A stretch of 5,929 nt of DNA, taken from NCBI GenBank assembly GCA_963976885.1, contig CAXBNM010000302.1, forward strand, positions 1-5,929, in the 5' to 3' direction. Each line of letters begins with the position of its first letter. The first letter of the stretch is position 1. The notes under the pieces were generated by a model that did not search any database, had not been told where the DNA came from, and was given only the letters and a program-made list of their open reading frames with translations. Below are positions 1 to 5,813 of the stretch, one piece after another. The translations under genes were made by a program, and so were the position numbers. The stretch comes from JAUIAI01 sp963976885. Lineage in GTDB: Bacteria > Pseudomonadota > Gammaproteobacteria > Burkholderiales > Burkholderiaceae_E.

Positions 1-254
1 GGTTGCTGTTGTTGCTACCGGTCACCGGCTATCTGTTCGTGATGGCGGGCGGCTATGGCGTGCGCCTGTTCGGCCTCTACGATCTGCCCAACCCGATTGG
101 CAAACAACCCTCCTGGAGCTGGGTGGTCTGGTCGCTGCACATTCTGTTCGCCTACCTCGCGCTGGTCGTGATGGCCTGGCATGTCGGCACCTTGTTGCGC
201 CATCGCGCGGCCGGCAACGGCGATGTCCTGCACCGGATGCTGCCGTTTCGCTGA
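1..254 (+). CDS. Cytochrome b561 family membrane protein, C-terminal part (5' end outside the window)
   Basis: This is the last 83 codons of a gene entering from the left edge; the reading frame is set by the codon at 3-5 and the real start lies upstream. The segment opens with the end of a hydrophobic helix (LLLLPVTGYLF), followed by a periplasmic-type loop with the phrase FGLYDLPNP. A last membrane helix follows, and then the basic tail DVLHRMLPFR. This order matches the C-terminal half of bacterial cytochrome b561 (CybB/YodB family). Two histidines 14 residues apart in the last helix (LHILFAY and AWHVGTL) sit where this family places haem b ligands. Family members are four-helix, di-haem inner-membrane proteins that exchange electrons with quinones; E. 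coli CybB has been described as a superoxide:ubiquinone oxidoreductase. Nothing here shows the partner of this copy. The family call is firm, the specific reaction is not. Confidence 0.85.
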   Translation, partial: LLLLLPVTGYLFVMAGGYGVRLFGLYDLPNPIGKQPSWSWVVWSLHILFAYLALVVMAWHVGTLLRHRAAGNGDVLHRMLPFR

Positions 255-276
255 GCCGTACAGCGTTTCATTTTTT
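249..276 (+). terminator. Possible rho-independent terminator after the cytochrome b561 gene
   Basis: CGCTG (249-253) and CAGCG (261-265) form a 5-bp stem with a 7-nt loop, followed directly by a T-rich run at 266-276 (nine T in eleven bases). The stem overlaps the stop codon. It is short for an intrinsic terminator, so the call is tentative, but this is one of the few T-tracts in a GC-rich window and it sits exactly at a gene end. Confidence 0.38.
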
Positions 277-393
277 GTGTGGACGGCCCGCCAAGCCTGC
301 CGCCGCCAACTGGTGCTGGCCTCTGGGCGGTTGCGGGTCTAGTATCAACGCATAACGGCAGTAGCACTGTCGATAAAAAATAATGCCCTGACC

Positions 394-399
394 GAGGAG
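394..399 (+). promoter_or_regulatory. Shine-Dalgarno site of the DUF6351 lipoprotein gene
   Basis: GAGGAG lies 8 nt upstream of the ATG at 408. It decides the start over the second in-frame ATG at 423, which would still leave a usable signal peptide but is too far from this site. Confidence 0.75.
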
Positions 400-407
400 A
401 CAAACCG

Positions 408-2843
408 ATGGTTAACCCTTCCATGCCACACGCTCGCCTGCTGGTGGCGGCCTGCGCCGTCACGGCACTGAGCGCCTGCGGCAACAACGACAACGACGAC
501 GACAACAACACTGCCACCACCTTGCAGGTTGCAACCGTGTCCAACAGGGCCGACCTGATCAGCGGCGGCGACGCCTTGCTTGAAGTCACGCTGCCCGCCG
601 GCGCCAGCGCCAGCAAAGCCATCAGCGGCTTGCAGGTAACCGACGACGGACGCGATGTCAGCAGCGCTTTCAGCGGCACTGGCAACACCATGACCGGCCT
701 GATCGAAGGCCTGAGCGAAGGCGTCAATACCGTCACCGTTCAAGCCGATAACGCGCAAGCGGTCGTGCTCAACATCACCAATGCCCCCGGCGGCGGACCG
801 GTGGTCTCGGGCGCACAAACCGTGCCGTATTACTGCGCGACCGCAACGCCGCAATTGTCGAGCGGCACCACGCCGGCCACCAACACCAGCGGCCTGAGCG
901 GTGAGGCGACCGATGCACAATGCAGTATCCCCACCGAATACAAGGTCTACTACAAGAGCACCGATCCGGATTGCTCGCTGAGCCTGCCCGATCCGTCGCC
1001 GAGTGTTTCGCCCACCGCGACCAACCCGATTGAGCCGGCCACGCCGCCGGCCAATCCGTGCTTCAAGCCCTACGACGCGAGTGCCGCCACACCCACCGAC
1101 ATGGCGACCATCTCCGCGCCAGGTGGCGCCAGCGTGCCCTACATCGTGCGGGTTGAACGCGGCACGATGAACCGCGGCATTTATGACATTGCCGTGCTTT
1201 ACAACCCGGCGGCCGACTGGACCGCGACCAACCCGCAAGCCCAATGGAACGGCAAGGTCATTTACCAGCTTGGCGCAAGCACCGGCCAGCCCCGTCGCCA
1301 GGCCCGGCCCCAGGCAAGCTGGACCAATGATGTGGCCTTGCAAATGGGCTACCTGGTGGTGGGCAACAGCATGACCGACTCGGCCCGCAACTCCAACCGG
1401 ATCTCAATGGCCGAGACGGTCATGATGATGAAGGAGCACATCGTCGAGCGCTACGGCAAGATCGCCTTCACGATTGGCGTTGGCTGCTCGGGGGGCTCCA
1501 TCAATGCCAATGGCAATGCCTCGATTGCGCCGGGCAATCTCGACGGCATCACCATTTTCTGCACCTACCCCGACGCCGAAACCACGGGCATCGAAGTGGT
1601 CGACTGCAGTCTGCTGGTCGAGGCGTATCAGTCTGCGGCCTGGACCGGGCGCATGAGCGACGCCGGCTACACCGCCGCCGAAATCAACGCCAAAAAAGCA
1701 GCCATCAACGGTCACCCCGATCAGACCGGCTGCCACGGCTGGCAGAACGCATTTGGCGGCGACGGCAAGGCGGGCAATTACAACCAGCGACTCGTGCTCG
1801 ATGCCACCGGCGGCACCATCACCACCATGCCGACCGTCATCAACAACTGTGAACTGCCGGCCAGCGCCGTCTACGATGCCGACACCAACCCGACCGGCGC
1901 ACGCTGCAATGGTCCGAGCTGGTCGACATCAATCTGGGGCCCGGTGCAGGGCACGCCTTATACCCAGCGCACCACCGACAATACCGGTGTGCAATACGGC
2001 TTGCAGGCCTTGCTCGACGGTGCCATCACGGCCGAAGAGTTTGTCACGCTGAACGAAGCGATTGGCGGGCTCGGCCGGGACGGCGATGTCGTGGCCTCGC
2101 GCACGCAGGCCGATACGCAGGCGCTGAGCATTGCCTACCGATCGGGCATTGTGTCCAGTGGTGCCAATCTCGCCAGGCTGCCCATCATTGACATGCGCGG
2201 CTGGGACGACTCCGGTCTGATCACACCTCCGGGCGCGGACAACCCACCGCAAGCACCGATCCACTTTGTCTGGCGCAGCTTTGCGCTGCGCGAGCGCATT
2301 CGTCAGGCCTACGGCGATGCGGACAATCATGTGATGTGGCGCTTTGGTCGCAACGGCTTGCTGCCAGCGCCGAGCATGCAATTCGAAGCGCTGCTGGCCA
2401 TGGACGCGTGGCTGACCGCGGTCAAGGCTGACACCAGCGGCAATCCGATCGAACAGGTGGTGCGCGCAGCCCGGCCGACCGAGCTCGCCTACGACTACTG
2501 TTTGCTCAGCACCGACGAGACGCAAAGCACGCGGGTTACCGATGCCGCCCAATGTGATGCCGACCCCTTCCTGAAACCCGCATCGTCGCCACGGCAAGTG
2601 GCGGGCGGGCCGCTGGCAGAAAACGTGCTGAAGTGCCAGCTCAAAGCCATTGATGTTGCCGACTATGCACCGGCCAGCTTCGATGCCGATCAGCTCGGCC
2701 GTTTGCAGGCCGTGTTCGACACCGGCGTGTGCGACTGGAGCAAACCAGGCGTGGGCCAGCAGGACGCGCAGGCACCGCTGACCTTTGCAGCCGGCCCGGG
2801 CGGTGAGCCCTTGCCGGCCGCACCAGTGGCCACGACGCAGTAA
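408..2843 (+). CDS. Secreted lipoprotein of the uncharacterised DUF6351 family, predicted alpha/beta-hydrolase-like
   Basis: The 811-residue protein starts with a lipoprotein signal peptide (basic R10, hydrophobic 11-21) and lipobox L21-S-A-C24. Gly at +2 suggests export to the outer membrane rather than inner-membrane retention. An Asn/Asp linker (26-34) follows. Residues about 39-125 look beta-rich and open with SNRADLISGGDALLEV, a phrase I recognise as typical of DUF6351. The main domain has PYIVRVERGTMNRGIYDIAV (244-263), an ETVMMMKEH helix, then G359-C-S361-G-G, a GxSxG-type elbow that makes Ser361 the likely nucleophile. D595 (PIIDMRG) with H619 or H641 could complete a triad; this is inferred from order and not established. 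The mature chain has 14 cysteines besides C24, which fits disulfide bonding outside the cytoplasm. Substrate unknown; esterase or polyester/oligomer hydrolase activity is a guess. It stands alone in its orientation, with its own ribosome-binding site and a hairpin after the stop. Family call fairly sure, function unsure. Confidence 0.8.
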   Translation: MVNPSMPHARLLVAACAVTALSACGNNDNDDDNNTATTLQVATVSNRADLISGGDALLEVTLPAGASASKAISGLQVTDDGRDVSSAFSGTGNTMTGLIEGLSEGVNTVTVQADNAQAVVLNITNAPGGGPVVSGAQTVPYYCATATPQLSSGTTPATNTSGLSGEATDAQCSIPTEYKVYYKSTDPDCSLSLPDPSPSVSPTATNPIEPATPPANPCFKPYDASAATPTDMATISAPGGASVPYIVRVERGTMNRGIYDIAVLYNPAADWTATNPQAQWNGKVIYQLGASTGQPRRQARPQASWTNDVALQMGYLVVGNSMTDSARNSNRISMAETVMMMKEHIVERYGKIAFTIGVGCSGGSINANGNASIAPGNLDGITIFCTYPDAETTGIEVVDCSLLVEAYQSAAWTGRMSDAGYTAAEINAKKAAINGHPDQTGCHGWQNAFGGDGKAGNYNQRLVLDATGGTITTMPTVINNCELPASAVYDADTNPTGARCNGPSWSTSIWGPVQGTPYTQRTTDNTGVQYGLQALLDGAITAEEFVTLNEAIGGLGRDGDVVASRTQADTQALSIAYRSGIVSSGANLARLPIIDMRGWDDSGLITPPGADNPPQAPIHFVWRSFALRERIRQAYGDADNHVMWRFGRNGLLPAPSMQFEALLAMDAWLTAVKADTSGNPIEQVVRAARPTELAYDYCLLSTDETQSTRVTDAAQCDADPFLKPASSPRQVAGGPLAENVLKCQLKAIDVADYAPASFDADQLGRLQAVFDTGVCDWSKPGVGQQDAQAPLTFAAGPGGEPLPAAPVATTQ
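483..509 (+). repeat. In-frame RAC trinucleotide tract encoding an Asn/Asp linker
   Basis: Nine consecutive codons are AAC or GAC and encode N26-N34, directly after the lipidated cysteine C24 and G25. The tract acts as a polar spacer between the lipid anchor and the first folded domain. Such short codon repeats can change length by slippage without a frameshift. Confidence 0.7.
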
Positions 2844-2859
2844 CGGCAGGCTGGCAGCG

Positions 2860-2892
2860 CGGTAGCCGGTCTGGCAACACCGGCCGCTACCG
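2860..2892. terminator. Hairpin between convergent genes, 17 bp after the DUF6351 stop
   Basis: CGGTAGC (2860-2866) pairs with GCTACCG (2886-2892), and CGGT (2867-2870) pairs with ACCG (2879-2882). The stem is 11 bp with one 3-nt bulge (2883-2885) and an 8-nt loop. No T-run follows on either strand, so it may act as an RNA 3'-end stabiliser or with Rho rather than as a classic intrinsic terminator. Confidence 0.4.
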
Positions 2893-2954
2893 AAGCTGCG
2901 GCAGCGCGTGCGGCAAAGCCTGCGCCAAGGCTTGCTTCAAAACCGCCGCCTGCC

Positions 2955-2986
2955 GCCCGGCCCGCAGCAGCACTGCCGGGCCGGGC
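2955..2986 (-). terminator. Strong GC hairpin immediately after the stop of the minus-strand methyltransferase
   Basis: GCCCGGCCCG (2955-2964) and CGGGCCGGGC (2977-2986) are perfect reverse complements. Allowing one bulged base (2976), CAG (2965-2967) adds three pairs with CTG (2973-2975), leaving a 5-nt loop. The hairpin begins at the base next to the TAA of the minus-strand gene. In the minus-strand transcript a run of four U occurs only about 12 nt beyond it, so it is not textbook, but position and stability make a terminator or 3'-end role likely. Confidence 0.5.
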
Positions 2987-3448
2987 TTACAACCAGCGCC
3001 GCACGCGCCGCGTGTAAGCGTCGAAGGGTTCACCGAATTTGCTGCGCAGAATTCGCTCTTCCGGAGCGATCTGAAAGCGGCTGATGTAGACCACAAAAAC
3101 CGGTATCAGCAGCACCGCGAGCGCATGGCCAAGCCATGCCGCCCAGCCGAACAGCAAAAACAGCATGCCGACATACATGGGGTTGCGCGTCAGCCGGTAA
3201 ACCCCCGACACCACCAGGGCCGAACTGTTACCGGGTTTGAGCGGATTGATCGTCGTGCGCGCGACCCGAAACGCAATCAGCCCGGCCAGATCGAAACCCA
3301 CGCCCACCAAGGCCACCAGCAGCGCCAGTTCGACCCGCCAGGGGTAGTCCCAGCCCCAGTCTGGCAAGGCCCCGGCCAGCAGCCACATTGCCGCTGCCAC
3401 CGTCAAACCGATCAGTGGTGGCGGCACCTTCAGCTCCAGACTCGACAT
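2987..3448 (-). CDS. Isoprenylcysteine carboxyl methyltransferase-like (ICMT/PEMT) membrane methyltransferase
   Basis: The 153-residue polytopic protein has hydrophobic segments at about 12-28, 40-60 and 93-121. The family signature follows the second: G82-V-Y-x-x-x-R88-N-P-M-Y92, then E130-E-R-I-L and F138-G-x-x-F-x-x-Y145 near the C-terminus. In this superfamily (ICMT and phospholipid N-methyltransferases) the RNPxY and EE regions help bind S-adenosylmethionine at the membrane face. Bacteria generally lack prenylated CaaX proteins, so the true acceptor is probably a lipid or other small molecule; it cannot be read from the sequence. Length is typical for the short bacterial members. The ATG at 3448 is supported by AAGGAG (3462-3457 on the minus strand), 8 nt upstream. 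It is convergent with the lipoprotein gene and divergent from the nitroreductase operon. Family confident, substrate unknown. Confidence 0.85.
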   Translation of the reverse strand: MSSLELKVPPPLIGLTVAAAMWLLAGALPDWGWDYPWRVELALLVALVGVGFDLAGLIAFRVARTTINPLKPGNSSALVVSGVYRLTRNPMYVGMLFLLFGWAAWLGHALAVLLIPVFVVYISRFQIAPEERILRSKFGEPFDAYTRRVRRWL

Positions 3449-3550
3449 TCCTGCTTCTCCTTGTCAACAACCCCAACCGTCAATGCAGGCAGGCGGCCCG
3501 CACGGCCACTGAAGGCCGGCCGGATCACGCTTGCGCCCACATCCTGTAAA

Positions 3551-3579
3551 TTGACGCCTTTGAATCCTGAGACTTACCG
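3551..3579 (+). promoter_or_regulatory. Candidate promoter of the nitroreductase-GST operon
   Basis: TTGACG (3551-3556) is a near-consensus -35 element. A 17-bp spacer leads to TTACCG (3574-3579), a poor -10. It would start transcription around 3586, only a few bases before the ATG at 3591, which would fit the lack of a Shine-Dalgarno site there. The weak -10 keeps confidence low. Confidence 0.25.
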
Positions 3580-3590
3580 GCCCAGCCCTT

Positions 3591-4328
3591 ATGAATCCGA
3601 CGATCGAACTGCTCAAATCCCATCGCTCCATCCGTAAATTTACCGACGAACCGATCAGCGAGGAAACGCTCAACGAGCTGATCCTGGCCGGTCAGAGCGC
3701 CGCAACCTCGAGTTTCCTGCAGGGCACCACGGTCATCCGCGTGACCCGGCCCGAAGTGCGCGAAGCATTTGTCAAGCTTACCGGCAATCAGAAATATATT
3801 GGCACCGCCGCCGAGTTTCTGGTGTTCTGTGCCGACCTGAACCGCTCAGCCAACTGCTGCGCGCTGCACGAGCGTGAATTCAGCGAAGGCATGACCGAGC
3901 ACTTCATGATTGCCACCATCGACGTGGCGCTGTTTGCGCAAAACGTCGTGGTTGCCGCCGAATCCCTGGGGCTTGGCATCTGCTATATCGGCGGCATCCG
4001 CAACGACCCGCAGCAGGCGGCCGATCTGCTCGAGTTGCCGCGCAATGTGTATCCGGTGTTCGGCCTGTGTCTGGGCACGCCTGACCAGAACCCCGAAGTC
4101 AAACCGCGCCTGTCGACGCCCATCGTGCTCAAGCAAGACGTCTACAACGACAAGGACGACCAGAAAAACCTGAGCGAATACGATGAGCGCGTGCGCCACT
4201 ACTATCAGACCCGCACCGGCAACAACAAGGAAGTGAGCTGGAGCGAGCAAATGGCCGGCCTGCTGGGCAAGGAATCGCGCCCGCACATGAAAGACTTTCT
4301 GGCCCGCCGCGGCTTCAAGATGCGCTGA
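3591..4328 (+). CDS. nfsA: NfsA-type oxygen-insensitive NADPH nitroreductase (FMN-dependent)
   Basis: The 245-residue protein aligns along its whole length with E. coli NfsA as I remember it, from the N-terminus (PTIELLKSHRSIRKFTDEPIS) to KESRP (227-231) near the end, so the start at 3591 is well supported. FMN-site motifs are present: H11-R-S-I-R15, S40-S41-F42, Q67, Y132-I-G-G135 and K171-P-R173. Enzymes of this group are cytoplasmic homodimers that reduce nitro groups by two-electron steps using NADPH, and also reduce quinones and sometimes chromate. R208 matches the NADPH-binding R203 of E. coli, while the nearby R208 of E. coli is K213 here. No Shine-Dalgarno site lies within 15 nt of the ATG; translation may be leaderless or SD-independent. 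It is the first gene of a run with two GST genes (35-bp gap to the next). Natural substrate and cofactor preference are not shown by sequence alone. Confidence 0.92.
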   Translation: MNPTIELLKSHRSIRKFTDEPISEETLNELILAGQSAATSSFLQGTTVIRVTRPEVREAFVKLTGNQKYIGTAAEFLVFCADLNRSANCCALHEREFSEGMTEHFMIATIDVALFAQNVVVAAESLGLGICYIGGIRNDPQQAADLLELPRNVYPVFGLCLGTPDQNPEVKPRLSTPIVLKQDVYNDKDDQKNLSEYDERVRHYYQTRTGNNKEVSWSEQMAGLLGKESRPHMKDFLARRGFKMR

Positions 4329-4363
4329 GCACCACCGTTGTTCAACAATAACCAGAGACAAGT

Positions 4364-4981
4364 ATGAAACTGTACAACTCCGTAGGTCCCAATCCGCAAA
4401 TGGTGCGCAGCTTCATGGCGGAAAAAGGCATTGAAATCCCGTTGCACGATATCGATGTGCGCGGCGGCGAAAGCCGCCGCGCACCCTACATGAACAAGAT
4501 CAATCCGCGGGGGCAGTGTCCGGCGCTTGAACTCGATGACGGCACGATCATCACCGAGATCACTACCATCTGCGAATACCTCGAAGAGCTGCACCCGGCC
4601 CCGGCGCTGATCGGCACGACCCCGCTCGAGCGGGCCGAAACCCGGATGTGGACCCGCCGCGTCGACCTGAGCATCTGCGAGCCGCTGGCCAATGGCTACC
4701 GTGCCGCCGAGGCCTACGAGCGCTTCAAGGACCGTTTCCGGGTGTTGCCCGAAGCGGCCGATGGCCTGAAAGCCATTGCGCAGGACAACCTCGGCTGGGT
4801 CGACGGTAGTCTGGCCGATGGCCGCTCATTCCTGTGCGGCGACCGCTTCACGATGGCCGACATACTTTTGTACTCGTTTGTCGCGTTCGGTGACAAAGTG
4901 GGTCAGCCGCTCGATCGGAACAAGACCAATCTCGTGGCCTGGTTCGAACGGGTCGGCGCCCGCCCCAGCGCCAGGGCTTGA
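4364..4981 (+). CDS. Glutathione S-transferase family protein (first of a tandem pair)
   Basis: This cytoplasmic protein of 205 residues has the two-domain GST layout. The thioredoxin-like N-terminal half holds MKLYN, MVRSFMAEKGI (13-23), INPRGQCPALELDDG (46-60) with the conserved cis-Pro P53, and TEITTICEYLEE (64-75). The helical C-terminal half ends with F162-T-M-A-D166, the usual N-capping box. The catalytic Ser/Tyr/Cys position is not obvious: the expected site reads G8-P-N10-P, where N10 lines up with the Asn used in Nu-class enzymes such as YfcG. The usual Glu-Ser pair that holds the gamma-glutamyl group of glutathione is E65-I66, so the Ser is missing. It follows nfsA by 35 bp with a weak AGAGA site (4354-4358). 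A role in conjugating electrophiles or as a disulfide or peroxide reductase is possible; the substrate is unknown. Confidence 0.88.
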   Translation: MKLYNSVGPNPQMVRSFMAEKGIEIPLHDIDVRGGESRRAPYMNKINPRGQCPALELDDGTIITEITTICEYLEELHPAPALIGTTPLERAETRMWTRRVDLSICEPLANGYRAAEAYERFKDRFRVLPEAADGLKAIAQDNLGWVDGSLADGRSFLCGDRFTMADILLYSFVAFGDKVGQPLDRNKTNLVAWFERVGARPSARA

Positions 4982-4983
4982 GG
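4979..4983 (+). promoter_or_regulatory. Shine-Dalgarno site of the second GST, overlapping the first GST's stop codon
   Basis: TGAGG at 4979-4983 contains the TGA stop of the upstream gene (4979-4981) and lies 6 nt before the ATG at 4990. It selects that ATG over the in-frame TTG at 4978 and suggests translational coupling. Confidence 0.6.
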
Positions 4984-4989
4984 CCGGTA

Positions 4990-5619
4990 ATGAAATTCTA
5001 CGATTGCAGCACCGCCCCTTCGCCGCGCCGCGTGCGCATGTTCATTGCCGAAAAAGGCCTGGACATTCCGACCGTGCAAGTCAATTTGCGCGATCGGGAG
5101 CAGCTGTCACCGGCGTTTCTGAAGCTCAATCCGGCCGCCACCGTGCCGGTGCTCGAACTCGATGACGGCACCGCCCTGACCAGCACCGCGGGCTGCCGCG
5201 CTTACCTCGAAAGCGTGCACCCCGAGCCCGCGCTGCTGGGTCGCACGCCCGCCGAAAAAGGCCTGGTAGCCGACCTGATCGGCACCATCGAACGCGACGG
5301 CTTGTCGGCCGTGGCCGAGGCCTTGCGCAATTCGGCCAAAGCCATGAAAGACCGGGCCGTCACCGGCCCGCACAACTACGCGCAGATCCCCGAACTGGCC
5401 GAGCGCGGCCGCTTGCGGGCCGCACGCTTTTTCCCGGATCTGGACGCGCTGATCGGTGCCAAACCCTTCATTGCCGGCGATGTCATCACCGCCGCCGATA
5501 TCGACGCATTCATGTTTGTCGAATTCGTCCAGTGGATAAAAGTCCCGATGCCTGACGATTGTGGCCATCTGGCGCGCTGGCAACAATCGATGCGCGAGCG
5601 CCCCAGCGCCAAGGTCTGA
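4990..5619 (+). CDS. Glutathione S-transferase family protein (second of a tandem pair)
   Basis: This 209-residue GST homologue is clearly related to its upstream neighbour: MKFYD, VRMFIAEKGLDIP (15-27), LNPAATVPVLELDDGT (46-61) with cis-Pro P53, YLESVHPEPALLG (72-84), and the shared ending RPSA. The C-terminal domain contains I161-A-G-D-V-I-T167-A-A-D170, the family N-capping box. The ATG at 4990 is chosen because it matches the paralogue's N-terminus and has a ribosome-binding site; a TTG at 4978 would add four residues. The N-terminal active-site region is C6-S-T-A-P-S11-P, so which residue activates glutathione is unclear. The Glu-Ser glutathione motif is replaced by S65-T66. It is the last gene of the nfsA-gst-gst run, separated from the previous one by 8 bp. 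Family is sure; whether it conjugates glutathione, and to what, is open. Confidence 0.88.
   Translation: MKFYDCSTAPSPRRVRMFIAEKGLDIPTVQVNLRDREQLSPAFLKLNPAATVPVLELDDGTALTSTAGCRAYLESVHPEPALLGRTPAEKGLVADLIGTIERDGLSAVAEALRNSAKAMKDRAVTGPHNYAQIPELAERGRLRAARFFPDLDALIGAKPFIAGDVITAADIDAFMFVEFVQWIKVPMPDDCGHLARWQQSMRERPSAKV
5047..5266 (+). repeat. 16-bp exact direct repeat inside the second GST
   Basis: GCCGAAAAAGGCCTGG occurs at 5047-5062 and 5251-5266, 204 bp apart and in the same reading frame. Both copies encode A-E-K-G-L, once in the first helix and once in the linker to the C-terminal domain. Recombination between them would delete 68 codons in frame. Confidence 0.6.
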
Positions 5620-5767
5620 ATCGGGCGGCCGGTTCCGGTAGTATCGTCGCTGACCAGCAATAACGTCGATAAGCCGTCGCCCGCCATCTGGCATTGCCTT
5701 GCGAATTTCCGAGTCAGGGGCCGGCCGGAGGCGGACCGCATGGCTTACAGTGTGGGCTGTCGGTTTG

Positions 5768-5801
5768 AAATCGAATCGACGGTTGCAGATTGCATCGATT
5801 T
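5768..5801. promoter_or_regulatory. Inverted repeat just upstream of the right-edge gene
   Basis: AAATCGA (5768-5774) and TCGATTT (5795-5801) form a perfect 7-bp inverted repeat with a 20-bp spacer, ending directly before the Shine-Dalgarno site. It could be an operator half-site pair or a weak RNA stem; no regulator is visible in the window. The rest of 5620-5813 shows no gene, and no convincing terminator or promoter. Confidence 0.25.
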
Positions 5802-5813
5802 GGAGAAAGAACA

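Noticed and set aside
331..384. Possible promoter of the lipoprotein gene, with TTGCGG at 331-336 and AT-rich bases at 372-384.
   Set aside because: No pair of hexamers has both acceptable sequence and a 16-18 bp spacer, so I could not fix -35 and -10 positions.
345..1343. A 332-codon open frame on the minus strand opposite the lipoprotein gene.
   Set aside because: It is Gly/Arg/Ala-rich with a long run of Val, typical of the antisense of GC-rich codons, and the plus-strand frame has a signal peptide, ribosome-binding site and family motifs.
408..2843. Assignment of the lipoprotein as a 3-hydroxybutyrate oligomer hydrolase or tannase.
   Set aside because: The large secreted hydrolase layout is similar, but the N-terminal phrase and domain order fit DUF6351 better and I see no substrate-specific motif.
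2844..3017. The frame after the lipoprotein stop codon stays open for 57 more codons, rich in Ala, Pro and Arg, which could suggest an interrupted longer gene or stop-codon readthrough.
   Set aside because: The stretch is low-complexity, runs through both hairpins and into the antisense of the methyltransferase gene, and long open frames are expected by chance at this GC content.
3514..5729. The 11-mer GGCCGGCCGGA appears in both gaps flanking the operon (3514-3524 and 5719-5729).
   Set aside because: It is built from a GC palindrome that is common in GC-rich genomes; the flanking bases do not match and spacing to the neighbouring genes differs.
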